Shown here one piece after another: positions 8,777 to 17,565 of a DNA stretch of 64,000 bases; position 1 is the first letter of the stretch; each line of letters starts with the position of its first letter. Origin of the DNA: Devosia epidermidihirudinis (GTDB taxonomy: Bacteria > Pseudomonadota > Alphaproteobacteria > Rhizobiales > Devosiaceae). The position numbers were made by a program, and so were the translations under genes. The stretch lies in assembly GCF_000971295.1 (NCBI RefSeq), contig NZ_LANJ01000019.1, positions 186,001 through 250,000 of the forward strand, read 5' to 3'. The notes beneath the pieces are model-generated. The model did no database searches. It worked only from the letters and a program-made list of their open reading frames with translations, and was not told where the DNA came from.

Positions 8777-10432
8777 ATGACCTCTCCCATCTCCAATGAA
8801 CGTCACGATCTGGGCTCCCACGGCCGCGAGCTGATCCTTGATGCGCGCAATATCGGCGTCGATTTCAAGGTCGAAGACGGCGTCGTCCACGCCGTGCACG
8901 ATGTCTCCTTCCAGCTGCACAAGGGCGAAACCATTGCCCTTGTGGGCGAAAGTGGCTCGGGCAAATCCGTCACTGCCCGCACGCTAATGAAGCTGTTGAC
9001 CAAGCGCGCCACCATCCTCAAAGACAGCCGCATCACGCTGTCCGGCAAGGACATTGTCGCGACCAGCGAAAGCGATATGCGCAAGCTGCGTGGCAATGAC
9101 ATTGCCATGATTTTTCAGGAGCCCATGAGCTCGCTGAACCCGGTCTATACGATTGGCCAGCAGATCTGCGAAATCCTGCACCTGCACAATCGCATGAGCC
9201 GCAAGGATGCCATGGCCAAGGCCGAGGCCCTGCTCGAAGAAGTGCAGATTCCCGAGCCCAAGGCCCGCCTCAACAACTACCCGCACCAGCTTTCAGGCGG
9301 CCAGCGCCAGCGCGTCATGATCGCCATGGCCCTCGCCAACCGCCCCGACGTGCTGATTGCCGACGAACCCACCACCGCGCTCGACGTGACCGTGCAGGCC
9401 CAGATCCTCAATCTGATCAAGGACCTCAAGGACAAATACGGCATGGCGGTGATCCTGATCACCCACGATCTGACCGTGGTGCGTCAGTTCTCCGAATATG
9501 TCTATGTCATGCAGAATGGCCGGGTGCAGGAGCACAACACCACCGAGGCGCTGTTCGCCAATCCGCAGCACGCCTATACGCGACACCTGCTGGCGTCCGA
9601 ACCCAAAGGCGTCGCCCTGCCCCTCGCCGACGGCCACGACACCGTGCTCGAAGGCAGGAACGTCAAGGTCAACTTCACGCTCAAGCGCGGCGGCTTCTTC
9701 AACCCGGACTTCTTCGAGCTCAAGGCCGTCGACAATCTCAACATCAAACTGGCGCGTCACGAAACGCTGGGCATTGTGGGCGAGTCAGGCTCGGGCAAGA
9801 CCACGTTTGGTCAGGCACTGATCCGCCTCATCAATACCCAGGGCGGCGAGATATTCTTTGATGGCGAGCCGATCCACGACAAGGATCGCGCCGCCATGCG
9901 CCCCCTGCGCAGCCGCATGCAGATCGTGTTTCAGGACCCGTTCTCCAGCCTTAACCCCCGCATGTCGATCCGCCAGATCATCGAGGAAGGGCTGATCGTC
10001 AACGGCATCGGTGCCAATGGCAAGGAACGCATCGACCGCGTCCGGCAGGCGCTCAAAGACGCCGGCATGCCCGAGGGCATTCTCAGCCGCTTTCCACACG
10101 AGTTCTCGGGCGGCCAGCGTCAGCGTATCGCCATCGCGCGCGCCATTGCGCTGGAGCCCGAATTCATCCTGCTCGACGAGCCCACTTCGGCGCTCGATCT
10201 CAGCGTGCAGGCCCAGATCATCGACCTGCTGCGCAAGCTGCAGGACGAAAAAGGCCTCAGTTACCTCTTCATCAGCCACGACCTCAAGGTCGTGCGCGCC
10301 CTCTGCCATCGGGTCATGGTCATGCAACACGGCAAGATCGTGGAACAGGGCCCGGTGAGTGAAGTCCTCATCAATCCTCAAACCGAATATACGGCACGTT
10401 TGGTGCGTGCCGCCTTCGAAATAGCCGCCTAG
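8777..10432 (+). CDS. fused double ATP-binding protein (DppD-DppF type)
   Basis: One 551-residue chain carries both nucleotide-binding domains that are usually separate DppD and DppF proteins. Domain 1 has Walker A GESGSGKS, signature LSGGQRQR and Walker [12 protein letters not shown]. Domain 2 has [16 protein letters not shown] and [10 protein letters not shown]. The ATG at 8777 (MTSPIS) is preceded by GAGG; the open frame runs further upstream but inside the permease gene. It should energise the two permeases encoded just before. Confidence 0.92.
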   Translation: MTSPISNERHDLGSHGRELILDARNIGVDFKVEDGVVHAVHDVSFQLHKGETIALVGESGSGKSVTARTLMKLLTKRATILKDSRITLSGKDIVATSESDMRKLRGNDIAMIFQEPMSSLNPVYTIGQQICEILHLHNRMSRKDAMAKAEALLEEVQIPEPKARLNNYPHQLSGGQRQRVMIAMALANRPDVLIADEPTTALDVTVQAQILNLIKDLKDKYGMAVILITHDLTVVRQFSEYVYVMQNGRVQEHNTTEALFANPQHAYTRHLLASEPKGVALPLADGHDTVLEGRNVKVNFTLKRGGFFNPDFFELKAVDNLNIKLARHETLGIVGESGSGKTTFGQALIRLINTQGGEIFFDGEPIHDKDRAAMRPLRSRMQIVFQDPFSSLNPRMSIRQIIEEGLIVNGIGANGKERIDRVRQALKDAGMPEGILSRFPHEFSGGQRQRIAIARAIALEPEFILLDEPTSALDLSVQAQIIDLLRKLQDEKGLSYLFISHDLKVVRALCHRVMVMQHGKIVEQGPVSEVLINPQTEYTARLVRAAFEIAA

Positions 10433-10446
10433 CTGGAGCAGTTCTA

Positions 10447-11814
10447 ATGGCAAACCCAAACATCACTTTCATCGGCGCCGGTTCGGCCGTGTTCATGAAG
10501 AACATCGTCGGTGACATCCTGCAACGCCCCGCCCTCGCCGGCGCCAATATCCGCCTGATGGACATCAATCCGACCCGTCTGGAAGAAAGCGAAATCATCG
10601 CCAAAAAGCTGATCGCCACTCTGGGCGTGCCAGCCACGGTCGAGACCTTCTCCAACCAGCGCCAGGCGCTGGATGGCACCAATTTTGTCGTCGTCTGCTT
10701 CCAGATCGGCGGCTACGAGCCATCGACGGTCATCGATTTCGACATCCCCAAGAAGTACAATCTGCGCCAGACCATCGCCGACACCCTTGGCGTTGGTGGC
10801 ATCATGCGCGGCCTGCGCACCGTGCCCCATCTCTGGAGCATCTGCGAAGACATGCTACAGGTCGCGCCCGACGCGATCATGCTGCAATACGTCAACCCGA
10901 TGGCCATCAACACCTGGGCCATTTCCGAGAAGTACCCGACCATCAAGCAGGTCGGTCTGTGCCATTCGGTGCAGGGCACAGCCATGGAACTGGCGCACGA
11001 CCTCGACATTCCCTACGAGGAAATCCGCTACCGCTCGGCCGGCATCAACCACATGGCCTTCTACCTCAAGTTTGAGCATCGCCAGCCCGACGGCTCCTAT
11101 GTCGATCTCTATCCAGCCCTGCACCGCGCCTATGCCGAAGGCCGTGCGCCCAAGCCAGGCTGGAACCCGCGCTGCCCCAACAAGGTGCGCTACGAGATGA
11201 TGACGCGCCTCGGTTACTTCGTCACCGAAAGCTCCGAGCACTTCGCCGAATACACCCCTTACTTCATCAAGGAAGGCCGCGAAGACCTGATTGAAAAGTT
11301 CGGCATTCCTCTGGACGAATATCCAAAGCGCTGCGTCGAGCAGATTGCCAAGTGGAAGAAGACCTCGGACGATTACCGCAAGGCCGATCGCATCGAAGTC
11401 CAGCAGTCCAAGGAATATGCTTCGTCCATCGTCAACTCGGTCTGGACCGGCGAACCTTCGGTGATCTACGGCAATCTGCGCAACAATGGCGTCATCACCA
11501 GCCTGCCCTACAACGCCGCCGTCGAAGTGCCATGCCTGGTCGACGACAACGGCCTGCAGCCGACCTATATCGGCGAGCTGCCACCCCAGCTGACCGCCCT
11601 GATGCGCACCAACATCAACGTGCAGGAACTCACCGTCCGCGCGCTGATCGAAGAAAATCGCGAGCACATCTATCACGCCGCGATGATGGACCCGCACACC
11701 GCCGCCGAACTCGATCTCGACCAGATCTGGAACGTGGTGGACGACCTGCTCGAAGCCCATGGCACCATGCTGCCAGAATGGGCCCGTGGTTCCCGGAAGC
11801 AGCGCGTGGCGTAA
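10447..11814 (+). CDS. GH4 alpha-galactosidase/alpha-glucosidase
   Basis: A 455-residue member of glycoside hydrolase family 4, cytosolic enzymes that cleave glycosides by an NAD-assisted oxidation-elimination mechanism needing a divalent metal. The NAD fold starts at FIGAGSAVF (residues 6-14). The metal ligands of the family are seen as the Cys in GLCHSVQGT (near 178) and the His in GINHMAFYL (near 200). QYVNPMAINTW is the usual substrate-site block. Last gene of the transporter operon, so it likely hydrolyses the imported sugar. GH4 members act on several alpha- and beta-linkages, so galactoside specificity is inferred from the resemblance to MelA. Confidence 0.9.
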   Translation: MANPNITFIGAGSAVFMKNIVGDILQRPALAGANIRLMDINPTRLEESEIIAKKLIATLGVPATVETFSNQRQALDGTNFVVVCFQIGGYEPSTVIDFDIPKKYNLRQTIADTLGVGGIMRGLRTVPHLWSICEDMLQVAPDAIMLQYVNPMAINTWAISEKYPTIKQVGLCHSVQGTAMELAHDLDIPYEEIRYRSAGINHMAFYLKFEHRQPDGSYVDLYPALHRAYAEGRAPKPGWNPRCPNKVRYEMMTRLGYFVTESSEHFAEYTPYFIKEGREDLIEKFGIPLDEYPKRCVEQIAKWKKTSDDYRKADRIEVQQSKEYASSIVNSVWTGEPSVIYGNLRNNGVITSLPYNAAVEVPCLVDDNGLQPTYIGELPPQLTALMRTNINVQELTVRALIEENREHIYHAAMMDPHTAAELDLDQIWNVVDDLLEAHGTMLPEWARGSRKQRVA

Positions 11815-11847
11815 TTCGCGGCGCAACACCTCCCCTGCTTCCAAAAG

Positions 11848-11885
11848 CGGCCCCGGCGCACCAGCGCTGGGGTCGTTTGGGTTTT
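11848..11885 (+). terminator. operon terminator after the GH4 gene
   Basis: An 11-bp stem with two G-U pairs (CGGCCCCGGCG at 11848-11858, CGCTGGGGTCG at 11865-11875) is followed by TTTGGGTTTTG. Confidence 0.8.
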
Positions 11886-11905
11886 GTGGGGAGACGGAAG
11901 CATCG

Positions 11906-12028
11906 GAGTACCCCCACCTAGCCTCCCCCTGACAGGGGGAGGAACCGGGCGGCGGGTGGGGTGAGATTGCGCCCGAGCACCAGACGTATTCCTCCCCCTT
12001 TTCAGGGGGAGGCTAGGTGGGGGTACTC
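11906..12028. repeat. palindromic intergenic repeat, family A copy 2
   Basis: Perfect 27-base arms at 11906-11932 and 12002-12028 (ends GAGTACCCCCACCTAGCC / GGCTAGGTGGGGGTACTC). This is the most regular copy of the family. It sits between the converging ends of the GH4 operon and lysE, where it could also stop transcription both ways. Confidence 0.9.
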
Positions 12029-12032
12029 TGCC

Positions 12033-12620
12033 CTAAATCAGCCCCTGCACGGTCTGCCCCGCCAACACCACTCCAAACACCGCCAGCGCAATTGCCGTCA
12101 CCCGCTCCACCCGCGACGACGTCAGCAATCCCGCCGAGCCCCGCGCCGCGACGCTGCCCAGCGTCATCCAGCCCAGCGCCGTTGTGATCACCAGCCCCGC
12201 GAACACCGCCAGATAGGGCACCCGCTCGACAAACCCCACATGGGGAAAGATCGCAAAGGCGAATACCAGCCCCTTGGGATTGATCAGCGTCGTCGCAAAC
12301 ACCCGCCCCAGCGTGATCCCGCGTTGGCTCAGATCAGCCCGCCCCGCATTGGCCCAAAGCTTCCATGCCGACCACACCAGAAACGCCGCCGCGATCAGCT
12401 TGGCCACCACCGGCACCAGCGGCTGGCTCGCCGCCGCCGCGCCCACCAGCTCGATCCACACCGTGATGGCGATGAAATAGCCGCCCAGCTCGCCCGCCAT
12501 CAGCGGCAGCGATGGAACAACGCCGCGCTGCGCCCCAGACGCCGCCATCAGGGTATTGGTTGGCCCCGGAACCGCCAGCAAAGCCAGCACCGCGAGCACA
12601 AATGGAACCACGTCGATCAT
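12033..12620 (-). CDS. LysE/RhtB-family amino-acid exporter
   Basis: A 195-residue inner-membrane protein with about six hydrophobic segments and the family N-terminal signature AVPGPTNTLM near residue 17. LysE/RhtB proteins export amino acids or small metabolites; the substrate cannot be told from sequence. Divergent from the binding-protein gene at 12677, with 56 bases between the two starts. Confidence 0.88.
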   Translation of the reverse strand: MIDVVPFVLAVLALLAVPGPTNTLMAASGAQRGVVPSLPLMAGELGGYFIAITVWIELVGAAAASQPLVPVVAKLIAAAFLVWSAWKLWANAGRADLSQRGITLGRVFATTLINPKGLVFAFAIFPHVGFVERVPYLAVFAGLVITTALGWMTLGSVAARGSAGLLTSSRVERVTAIALAVFGVVLAGQTVQGLI

Positions 12621-12676
12621 AAGTTGACAATCTTAGTCATCAATATACAAATCCTGCAGCTTGTCCGGGGACCATC

Positions 12677-13678
12677 ATGTTTTCACGTCGTATCTTCATA
12701 GCCTTAGCCGCCGTTGCGGCGCTTGTCGCGCCCGCCGCCGCCCAGTCATTTCCCATCACGCTGGAGAACAGCTATGGCACGGTGACCATCCCCGCCCAGC
12801 CCAAGCGCGTGGTGTCGGTCGGCTGGCATGAGCAGGATTTCCTCTATGCCCTCGGCGTTGCCCCGGTTGGCGTCACCAACTGGTTTGGCGAATATCCCTA
12901 CGCCACCTGGCCCTGGGCCGAAGCCGCGCGCAAGTCCCTTGGCGCCGAGCCATCCGTGGTCGAAGCCGACCCGACAAATCTGGAATGGGTGCTGGCGCAG
13001 AACCCCGACCTCATCGTCGCCATCTACCTGCCGATGGATAGCGGGCTCTACGCGGAGCTGTCCAAGATCGCGCCCGTCATCACCACTCCTGCCGGGTTCG
13101 ACGATTGGGGCGTGCCGTGGCAGGTCGAGCTGCGTTACATCGATCAGGCCGTCTGGGGCAGCACCGAGCGCTCCGACGCCATCGTGGCCGATATTGCCAG
13201 CCGCGTCGCTGCCGCCCGCGCCGCCTATCCTGAGATCGAGGGCAAGACCGCCAGTAATGTCTACTACGAAGCGCCCAATTTCACCGCCTGGAGCAGCAAG
13301 GATCTTGGCACCCGCTTCCTGACCGATCTCGGCATGGTTTTCCCCGCCGACCTCGACGCCAAATCCGATCCGGACAACCGCATCACCATCGGCCCGGAAA
13401 ACTTCGCCATGCTCGATCTCGACGCCGTAGTCCTGCCCATCGAAGGTGGCGACGCCAATGGCAAAAAGACCATCGAGGCCATGCCCCTGTTCAAGTCCAG
13501 CCGCATGGCCAAGGAAGGTCGCGCCATTTGGCTCGATGATCCCGAAGGCATCGCCTATGCCGCCATGAGCTGGCAGACCCCGCTGTCGTTGGAATATCTG
13601 CTCGACGCGCTGCCGCCCGCGCTGGCAGCAGCCGTCGACGGCGATCCCACAACCGTGCCGCACGTTCCGGCGCCCTGA
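12677..13678 (+). CDS. iron-siderophore-type ABC substrate-binding protein
   Basis: A 333-residue periplasmic protein with a Sec signal (residues 1-22, ending AAA before QSF). The TroA/FecB-like fold starts with the canonical PKRVVSVGWHEQDFLYALG block and continues with NPDLIVAIYLP near residue 110. The family carries ferric siderophores, haem or cobalamin. No permease or ATPase gene is adjacent. It ends 26 bases before the convergent halogenase gene. Confidence 0.85.
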   Translation: MFSRRIFIALAAVAALVAPAAAQSFPITLENSYGTVTIPAQPKRVVSVGWHEQDFLYALGVAPVGVTNWFGEYPYATWPWAEAARKSLGAEPSVVEADPTNLEWVLAQNPDLIVAIYLPMDSGLYAELSKIAPVITTPAGFDDWGVPWQVELRYIDQAVWGSTERSDAIVADIASRVAAARAAYPEIEGKTASNVYYEAPNFTAWSSKDLGTRFLTDLGMVFPADLDAKSDPDNRITIGPENFAMLDLDAVVLPIEGGDANGKKTIEAMPLFKSSRMAKEGRAIWLDDPEGIAYAAMSWQTPLSLEYLLDALPPALAAAVDGDPTTVPHVPAP

Positions 13679-13685
13679 CCTTTGG

Positions 13686-13710
13686 GGATGGGGCGCCAGG
13701 CGCCTCATCC
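13686..13710. terminator. bidirectional hairpin between convergent genes
   Basis: GGATGGGGCGCC and GGCGCCTCATCC form a tight hairpin overlapping the last codons of the halogenase gene. It could serve both strands, although U tracts are weak. Confidence 0.5.
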
Positions 13711-15246
13711 CATCTCCTGCACCAGTTGCAGAAATTCGGCATGCCCCAGCGCCTGATCGGCCGCCGCCTTATATTCCTTCACCAGACTGTTGAACGTCTC
13801 CTGCGCAAAGCGCTTGAGCTTGGGGTCACGATCCATTTCCGCCCGCGCCAGCGACTGGTCCAAAAGCCCCAGCCCGCTCAGCACCGGATAATGCAGCTGC
13901 GTCTCGATATGCGGCAGCCCGCCCAGATAGTTTGGGAAGTTCTCGTGCCGCGGCATCTGCCGCTTCCAGTGCGCCAGCCGCTCTTTGGTCTCGGGGTGGA
14001 TGCGGTTGGCCCGCACCTCACGCCAGAACGGCGTATCGTCCCGCTCGGTCACATAATGGGTGTTCACAAAGGTGCGGAAGTCATCCACCTGCCGCCCGAC
14101 CCGCTGGTTGTAGTCGGCGCGATCTTCGTCCGTCATCGCTTTGGGATCTTTGAGGTAATGCTGAGAAAATAGCATCATCTGTACGATCGTCCCGTGGATC
14201 GACGTGGATTCCAGCGGCTCCAGAAAGCTTGAGCTCAGGCCCACGGCAATGCAATTGCCGATCCAGGCATTTTCCAGCCGACCGATCTGGAACCGGATAT
14301 CGCTGCGCGCCTCAATCTCGCGACCCAGCACCCGCTCCACTTCGGCCTTGGCCTGTTCGGGCGTCGAAAACTCGTCAGAATAGACATAGCCGCAGCCATA
14401 GCGCGTCCGCGTCGGGATCTGCCACATCCAGCCCGAACTCTGCGCCCAGGCCAGCGTGTAATTGGCCAGCTCCTCGCCCGGCTTTTTCTCCAGCCAGAAC
14501 GGCAGCGCCCGGTTCACCGGCAGCTCATGAGCATAGGATTTCCAGGGCGCGTTCAGCTCCTTGACGATGATCTGCTTGCGGAACCCGGTCGCGTCGATGA
14601 CGAAGTCGGTTTCGATGGTCTTGCCATCGTCCAGCACCAGCGCCGTGATCGCCCCGCTCTCGCCGTCGCGCTCCACCCCGGCCACCGTGGCGTCGATAAT
14701 GTCGACCCCTTTGGATTTGCTGGCAAAGAACTTGCCCACCAGCGCCTGATCGAAATGATAGGCATGGTGAAACGGCCCCAACGCAATCAGCGAGCCGTCG
14801 GCCTTTCGGGCATAGGGGGCCTTTTTCTGCTCCAGCAGCGGCTGGAACATGTGCATTTCCTGCACTGCCCGCCCCGCCGCCACCGCATAGACATTGAGAT
14901 AATCCGAGGGCGCGCCGGCGGGTGGCTGGATCACCTGATGGGGATCATCGATCGGCCCATAATAGGTGTAGCCCGGCCGCCGCCAGTCCTGATGGCGAAT
15001 GCCCAGCTTGAAGCTGGCGTCGGTTTTGCGGAAAAACTCGAACTCATCGATCTTGAAGTGCTTGAGCAGCACCCGAAACGCCGCCGTCGTCGCCTCGCCG
15101 ACCCCCACTGTGGGAATCTTGGACGATTCCACCACCGATATCTTGATATCGAGCCCCTTGCGCCGTGCCTCGTCCTGAATGACGAACGCCGCAATCCAGC
15201 CCGCCGTCCCCCCGCCCACAATCACAAAATGCGCTGGTTTTTCCAT
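13705..15246 (-). CDS. flavin-dependent (tryptophan-type) halogenase
   Basis: A 513-residue FADH2-dependent halogenase that looks intact. The nucleotide motif GGGTAGW is at residues 11-17 and the conserved VGVGEAT at 47-53. K80, in ASFKLG, aligns with the catalytic lysine of PrnA (K79 there). The class hallmark WxWxIP appears as WMWQIP at 273-278. E343 in FLEPLEST matches the PrnA catalytic glutamate. These enzymes chlorinate or brominate tryptophan or other indole/aromatic substrates, needing a flavin reductase and O2. No biosynthetic cluster surrounds it; the only neighbour is the siderophore-type binding protein. The substrate is unknown. Confidence 0.9.
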   Translation of the reverse strand: MEKPAHFVIVGGGTAGWIAAFVIQDEARRKGLDIKISVVESSKIPTVGVGEATTAAFRVLLKHFKIDEFEFFRKTDASFKLGIRHQDWRRPGYTYYGPIDDPHQVIQPPAGAPSDYLNVYAVAAGRAVQEMHMFQPLLEQKKAPYARKADGSLIALGPFHHAYHFDQALVGKFFASKSKGVDIIDATVAGVERDGESGAITALVLDDGKTIETDFVIDATGFRKQIIVKELNAPWKSYAHELPVNRALPFWLEKKPGEELANYTLAWAQSSGWMWQIPTRTRYGCGYVYSDEFSTPEQAKAEVERVLGREIEARSDIRFQIGRLENAWIGNCIAVGLSSSFLEPLESTSIHGTIVQMMLFSQHYLKDPKAMTDEDRADYNQRVGRQVDDFRTFVNTHYVTERDDTPFWREVRANRIHPETKERLAHWKRQMPRHENFPNYLGGLPHIETQLHYPVLSGLGLLDQSLARAEMDRDPKLKRFAQETFNSLVKEYKAAADQALGHAEFLQLVQEMG

Positions 15247-15370
15247 CGCTTGTTCTCCCTTGAGGGGAGCCTATTGGGGCGTGTGGGGTCGGGCAAGATG
15301 GGGATGGCGCAAGGCGGCACAATCTGTGAAACCCGGATTTCTTTGAGGGAAAATCGGAGGGTGAGGAAGG

Positions 15371-15491
15371 GTACCCCCTCCCAACCTCCCCCTGAAAAGA
15401 GGGAGGAGCAGATCCGGGCATGGGCACCATCCCGCCCACTCACCGCCGGTATTCCTCCCCCTATTCAGGGGGAGGCTAGGTGGGGGTACTC
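15371..15491. repeat. palindromic intergenic repeat, family A copy 3
   Basis: Starts GTACCCCCTCCCAACCTCCC and ends GGAGGCTAGGTGGGGGTACT. Its first 60 or so bases are almost the same as copy 4 at 15804, including the GAGCAGATCCGGGCATGGGC core. Confidence 0.9.
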
Positions 15492-15520
15492 TTCCCTTCG
15501 CCCGCTCCTAATCCCTCAGT

Positions 15521-15604
15521 CGTCACCCTCGGGCCCGACCCGAGGGCTCTTCCTGCCGGAGCTTGAGTAAGTGCAGTCCCCTCGGGTCAAGCCCGAGGGT
15601 GACG
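15521..15604. repeat. palindromic repeat, family B copy 2
   Basis: Arms CGTCACCCTCGGGCCCGACC... at 15521-15546 and its near-complement at 15578-15604 flank a 31-base centre. It differs from copy 1 by one base in the left arm. Confidence 0.88.
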
Positions 15605-15680
15605 AGCGGTGGGGAGGGAACCTTGAATGCCCATCTAGACAGTCCCGACTGACCTGCATACGCCTATTCTCCACCCACCG

Positions 15681-15765
15681 CCGCTGCCCTCGGACTTGAT
15701 CCGAGGGCCATTCTCCACACGGCACAAGCGGACAGTGACCCGCGGATCAAGTCCGCGGGAAGCGC
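15681..15765. repeat. palindromic repeat, family B variant copy 3
   Basis: GCCCTCGGACTTGATCCGAGGG on the left and CCCGCGGATCAAGTCCGCGGG on the right surround a centre containing CGGCACAAGCGGACA. The same centre words recur in the copy at 32011-32085. Left and right arms have drifted at matching positions (GAGG against GCGG), yet each remains self-complementary. Confidence 0.85.
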
Positions 15766-15803
15766 GGTGGTGGTGGAGAGAATGCTGCCCATTCGCAGAA
15801 AGG

Positions 15804-15922
15804 GTACCCCCTCCCAACCTCCCCCTGAATAGGGGGAGGAGCAGATCCGGGCATGGGCACCATCCGACCCCACCCACCGCCCGGTTCCTCCCCCTTTTCA
15901 GGGGGAGGCTAGGTGGGGGTAC
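15804..15922. repeat. palindromic intergenic repeat, family A copy 4
   Basis: Starts GTACCCCCTCCCAACCTCCC and ends GGCTAGGTGGGGGTAC. Direct duplicate, over the left half, of copy 3 about 430 bases away. Confidence 0.9.
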
Positions 15923-15945
15923 ACTTCCCTCCCCCCAAACAAGAA

Positions 15946-15969
15946 GACCCCCGGATCACTCCGAGGGTC
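15946..15969 (-). terminator. terminator of the second GH4 gene
   Basis: On the minus strand GACCCTCGGA pairs with TCCGGGGGTC (one mismatch, 4-base loop), followed by TTCTTGTTTGG, 29 bases past the stop. Confidence 0.75.
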
Positions 15970-15997
15970 GACCAGCGCATGGGAGGATGCGTGGTGG

Positions 15998-17452
15998 TTA
16001 GTGATGGCCGCCGGTCATTTCGCGCAGCTCTTCGACCGAGCGGACGCGCTTGCGGGCGGCGCCTTCCCAGTCGCGCGTCTTGACCGTCGACTTGGCAACG
16101 CGCTCCTTGGCGGCGGGCACCGCGTCCGCATATTGCGGCAGCCACTGGGCCTGCGCCACGACCATTTCGTCGACCATGGCCCAGACTTCATCGGGCGTGC
16201 AGATGGCGCCGACCAGCGGATCATGCAGCACGGCGAGCTTGAGCGTGTTGATGTCCCCCGTCATTGCCGCTTCCACAGACAGGCGCTGCACCGAGACCGA
16301 CACCGAGCAGGTTGCGGCGCATGCCGTTGGCAGGGTGATGCCTTCGACCATGTTGATGCCGAAACGATCGACAAAACCGGGGCTTTCGATGATCGCGTCA
16401 TCCGGCAGATTGGTGATGATGCCGTTGTTGCGGCGGTTGAAGTGGCCGCGATAGGTGCGGCCGGTTTCCATCGCCTCGATGATGTAGCTGGCATGTTCGC
16501 TTGTGCGCTTGTGTTCGGACAGCGGCTTGTTGGCCTGTTCCTTGAACATCGGGAAATCGGTCTCAAACCAGTTGCGACGCTCGGTCGAGTGGCGGAGATA
16601 GCCGCCGGTCTCGCCGTGGATCCAGTCGCTCATATCGATCCACTTGCCGATCTCTTCCGGACGCTTGCGATACCAGGGCAGGTATTCGCTGAGATGGCCA
16701 TTGGACTCGGTCGAGTAGACCCCGAAGCGCTTCAGCACGTCGATGCGCACCTTTTCCTGCTTGGAATAGACCGGGTGCTTTTCAAAGCCTGCGATCAGCT
16801 CGTCGGCCTCGATCTTGCGGCCCTTGGCGCGGATATCGATGTACCAGGTCTGGTGGTTGATGCCCGAGCAGACATAGTCCAGCTCGCTGTCATCCACGTC
16901 CAGCACCTGCGCGATCTGATGGGCGCCATGCTGCACGCCGTGACAGAGACCCACCACATTGACGCCGCCATACATGTCGGCCGCCCAGGTGTTCATCGCC
17001 ATCGGGTTGGCATAGTTGAGGAACAGCGCGCCGGGCTCGGCCACTTCGCGGATATCCTTGCAGAAATCCAGGATCACCGGGATGTTGCGCTGGCCATAGA
17101 GAATGCCACCGGCGCAGATGGTGTCGCCCACGCACTGGTCCACGCCGTATTTCAGCGGGATCTGAATGTCGGTGGCAAAGGCCTCGAGCCCACCGACGCG
17201 GACGCAGCTCATCACATAGCGCGCGCCGGTGATGGCCTCACGACGGTTCGTCGTCGCTGTCACCTTGGCTGGCAGTTTGTTGACCGAAACGATGGTCTCG
17301 ATGATCTGTCTGGCCATGTCGAGGTTGGCCGGATTGATGTCGGTGAGCGCAAATTCGCAATCGACGAATTCGGGCACCTTGAGCAGGTCGGAGATCAGCG
17401 TTTTGGTGAAGCCGATCGATCCAGCGCCAATCACTGTAACCTTGAATGCCAT
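15998..17452 (-). CDS. second GH4 glycosidase (MelA-like alpha-galactosidase)
   Basis: A 484-residue GH4 enzyme, distinct from the one at 10447. It begins MAFKVTVIGAGSIGFTK (NAD-binding loop). The metal-site Cys lies in GLCHGVQHGAH and the metal His in SGINHQTWYID, and NYANPMAMNTW is the substrate-site block. ATG at 17452 is chosen over upstream in-frame codons because it places the Rossmann strand at the N-terminus. It stands alone with a divergently transcribed AraC regulator 113 bases away. No transporter is adjacent, so it may rely on the permease at 6562-10432. Confidence 0.9.
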   Translation of the reverse strand: MAFKVTVIGAGSIGFTKTLISDLLKVPEFVDCEFALTDINPANLDMARQIIETIVSVNKLPAKVTATTNRREAITGARYVMSCVRVGGLEAFATDIQIPLKYGVDQCVGDTICAGGILYGQRNIPVILDFCKDIREVAEPGALFLNYANPMAMNTWAADMYGGVNVVGLCHGVQHGAHQIAQVLDVDDSELDYVCSGINHQTWYIDIRAKGRKIEADELIAGFEKHPVYSKQEKVRIDVLKRFGVYSTESNGHLSEYLPWYRKRPEEIGKWIDMSDWIHGETGGYLRHSTERRNWFETDFPMFKEQANKPLSEHKRTSEHASYIIEAMETGRTYRGHFNRRNNGIITNLPDDAIIESPGFVDRFGINMVEGITLPTACAATCSVSVSVQRLSVEAAMTGDINTLKLAVLHDPLVGAICTPDEVWAMVDEMVVAQAQWLPQYADAVPAAKERVAKSTVKTRDWEGAARKRVRSVEELREMTGGHH

Positions 17453-17565
17453 GCGAAATGTCCTCCCTGTGGCCCGCTTTGGCTGGCCTCGCATTATCCC
17501 GCCTAATTGCTAGCCGGAGAGTCGCATTTCGTGTAGAGAAACCTTGTGCCAATGAGGGTAATTTT

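Larger units (their letters stand above)
15247..15997. other. 750-base gene-free stretch made mostly of palindromic repeats
   Basis: No coding region is supported. Family A copies at 15371-15491 and 15804-15922 frame two family B copies (15521-15604 and 15681-15765). A terminator for the GH4 gene closes the stretch. Confidence 0.8.

Noticed and set aside
12677..15246. A secondary-metabolite cluster around the halogenase
   Set aside because: No synthase, ligase, P450 or exporter of that type is near; LysE is a general amino-acid exporter family.
16001..17506. 501-codon plus-strand open frame across the second GH4 gene
   Set aside because: Antisense shadow of a clear GH4 gene.
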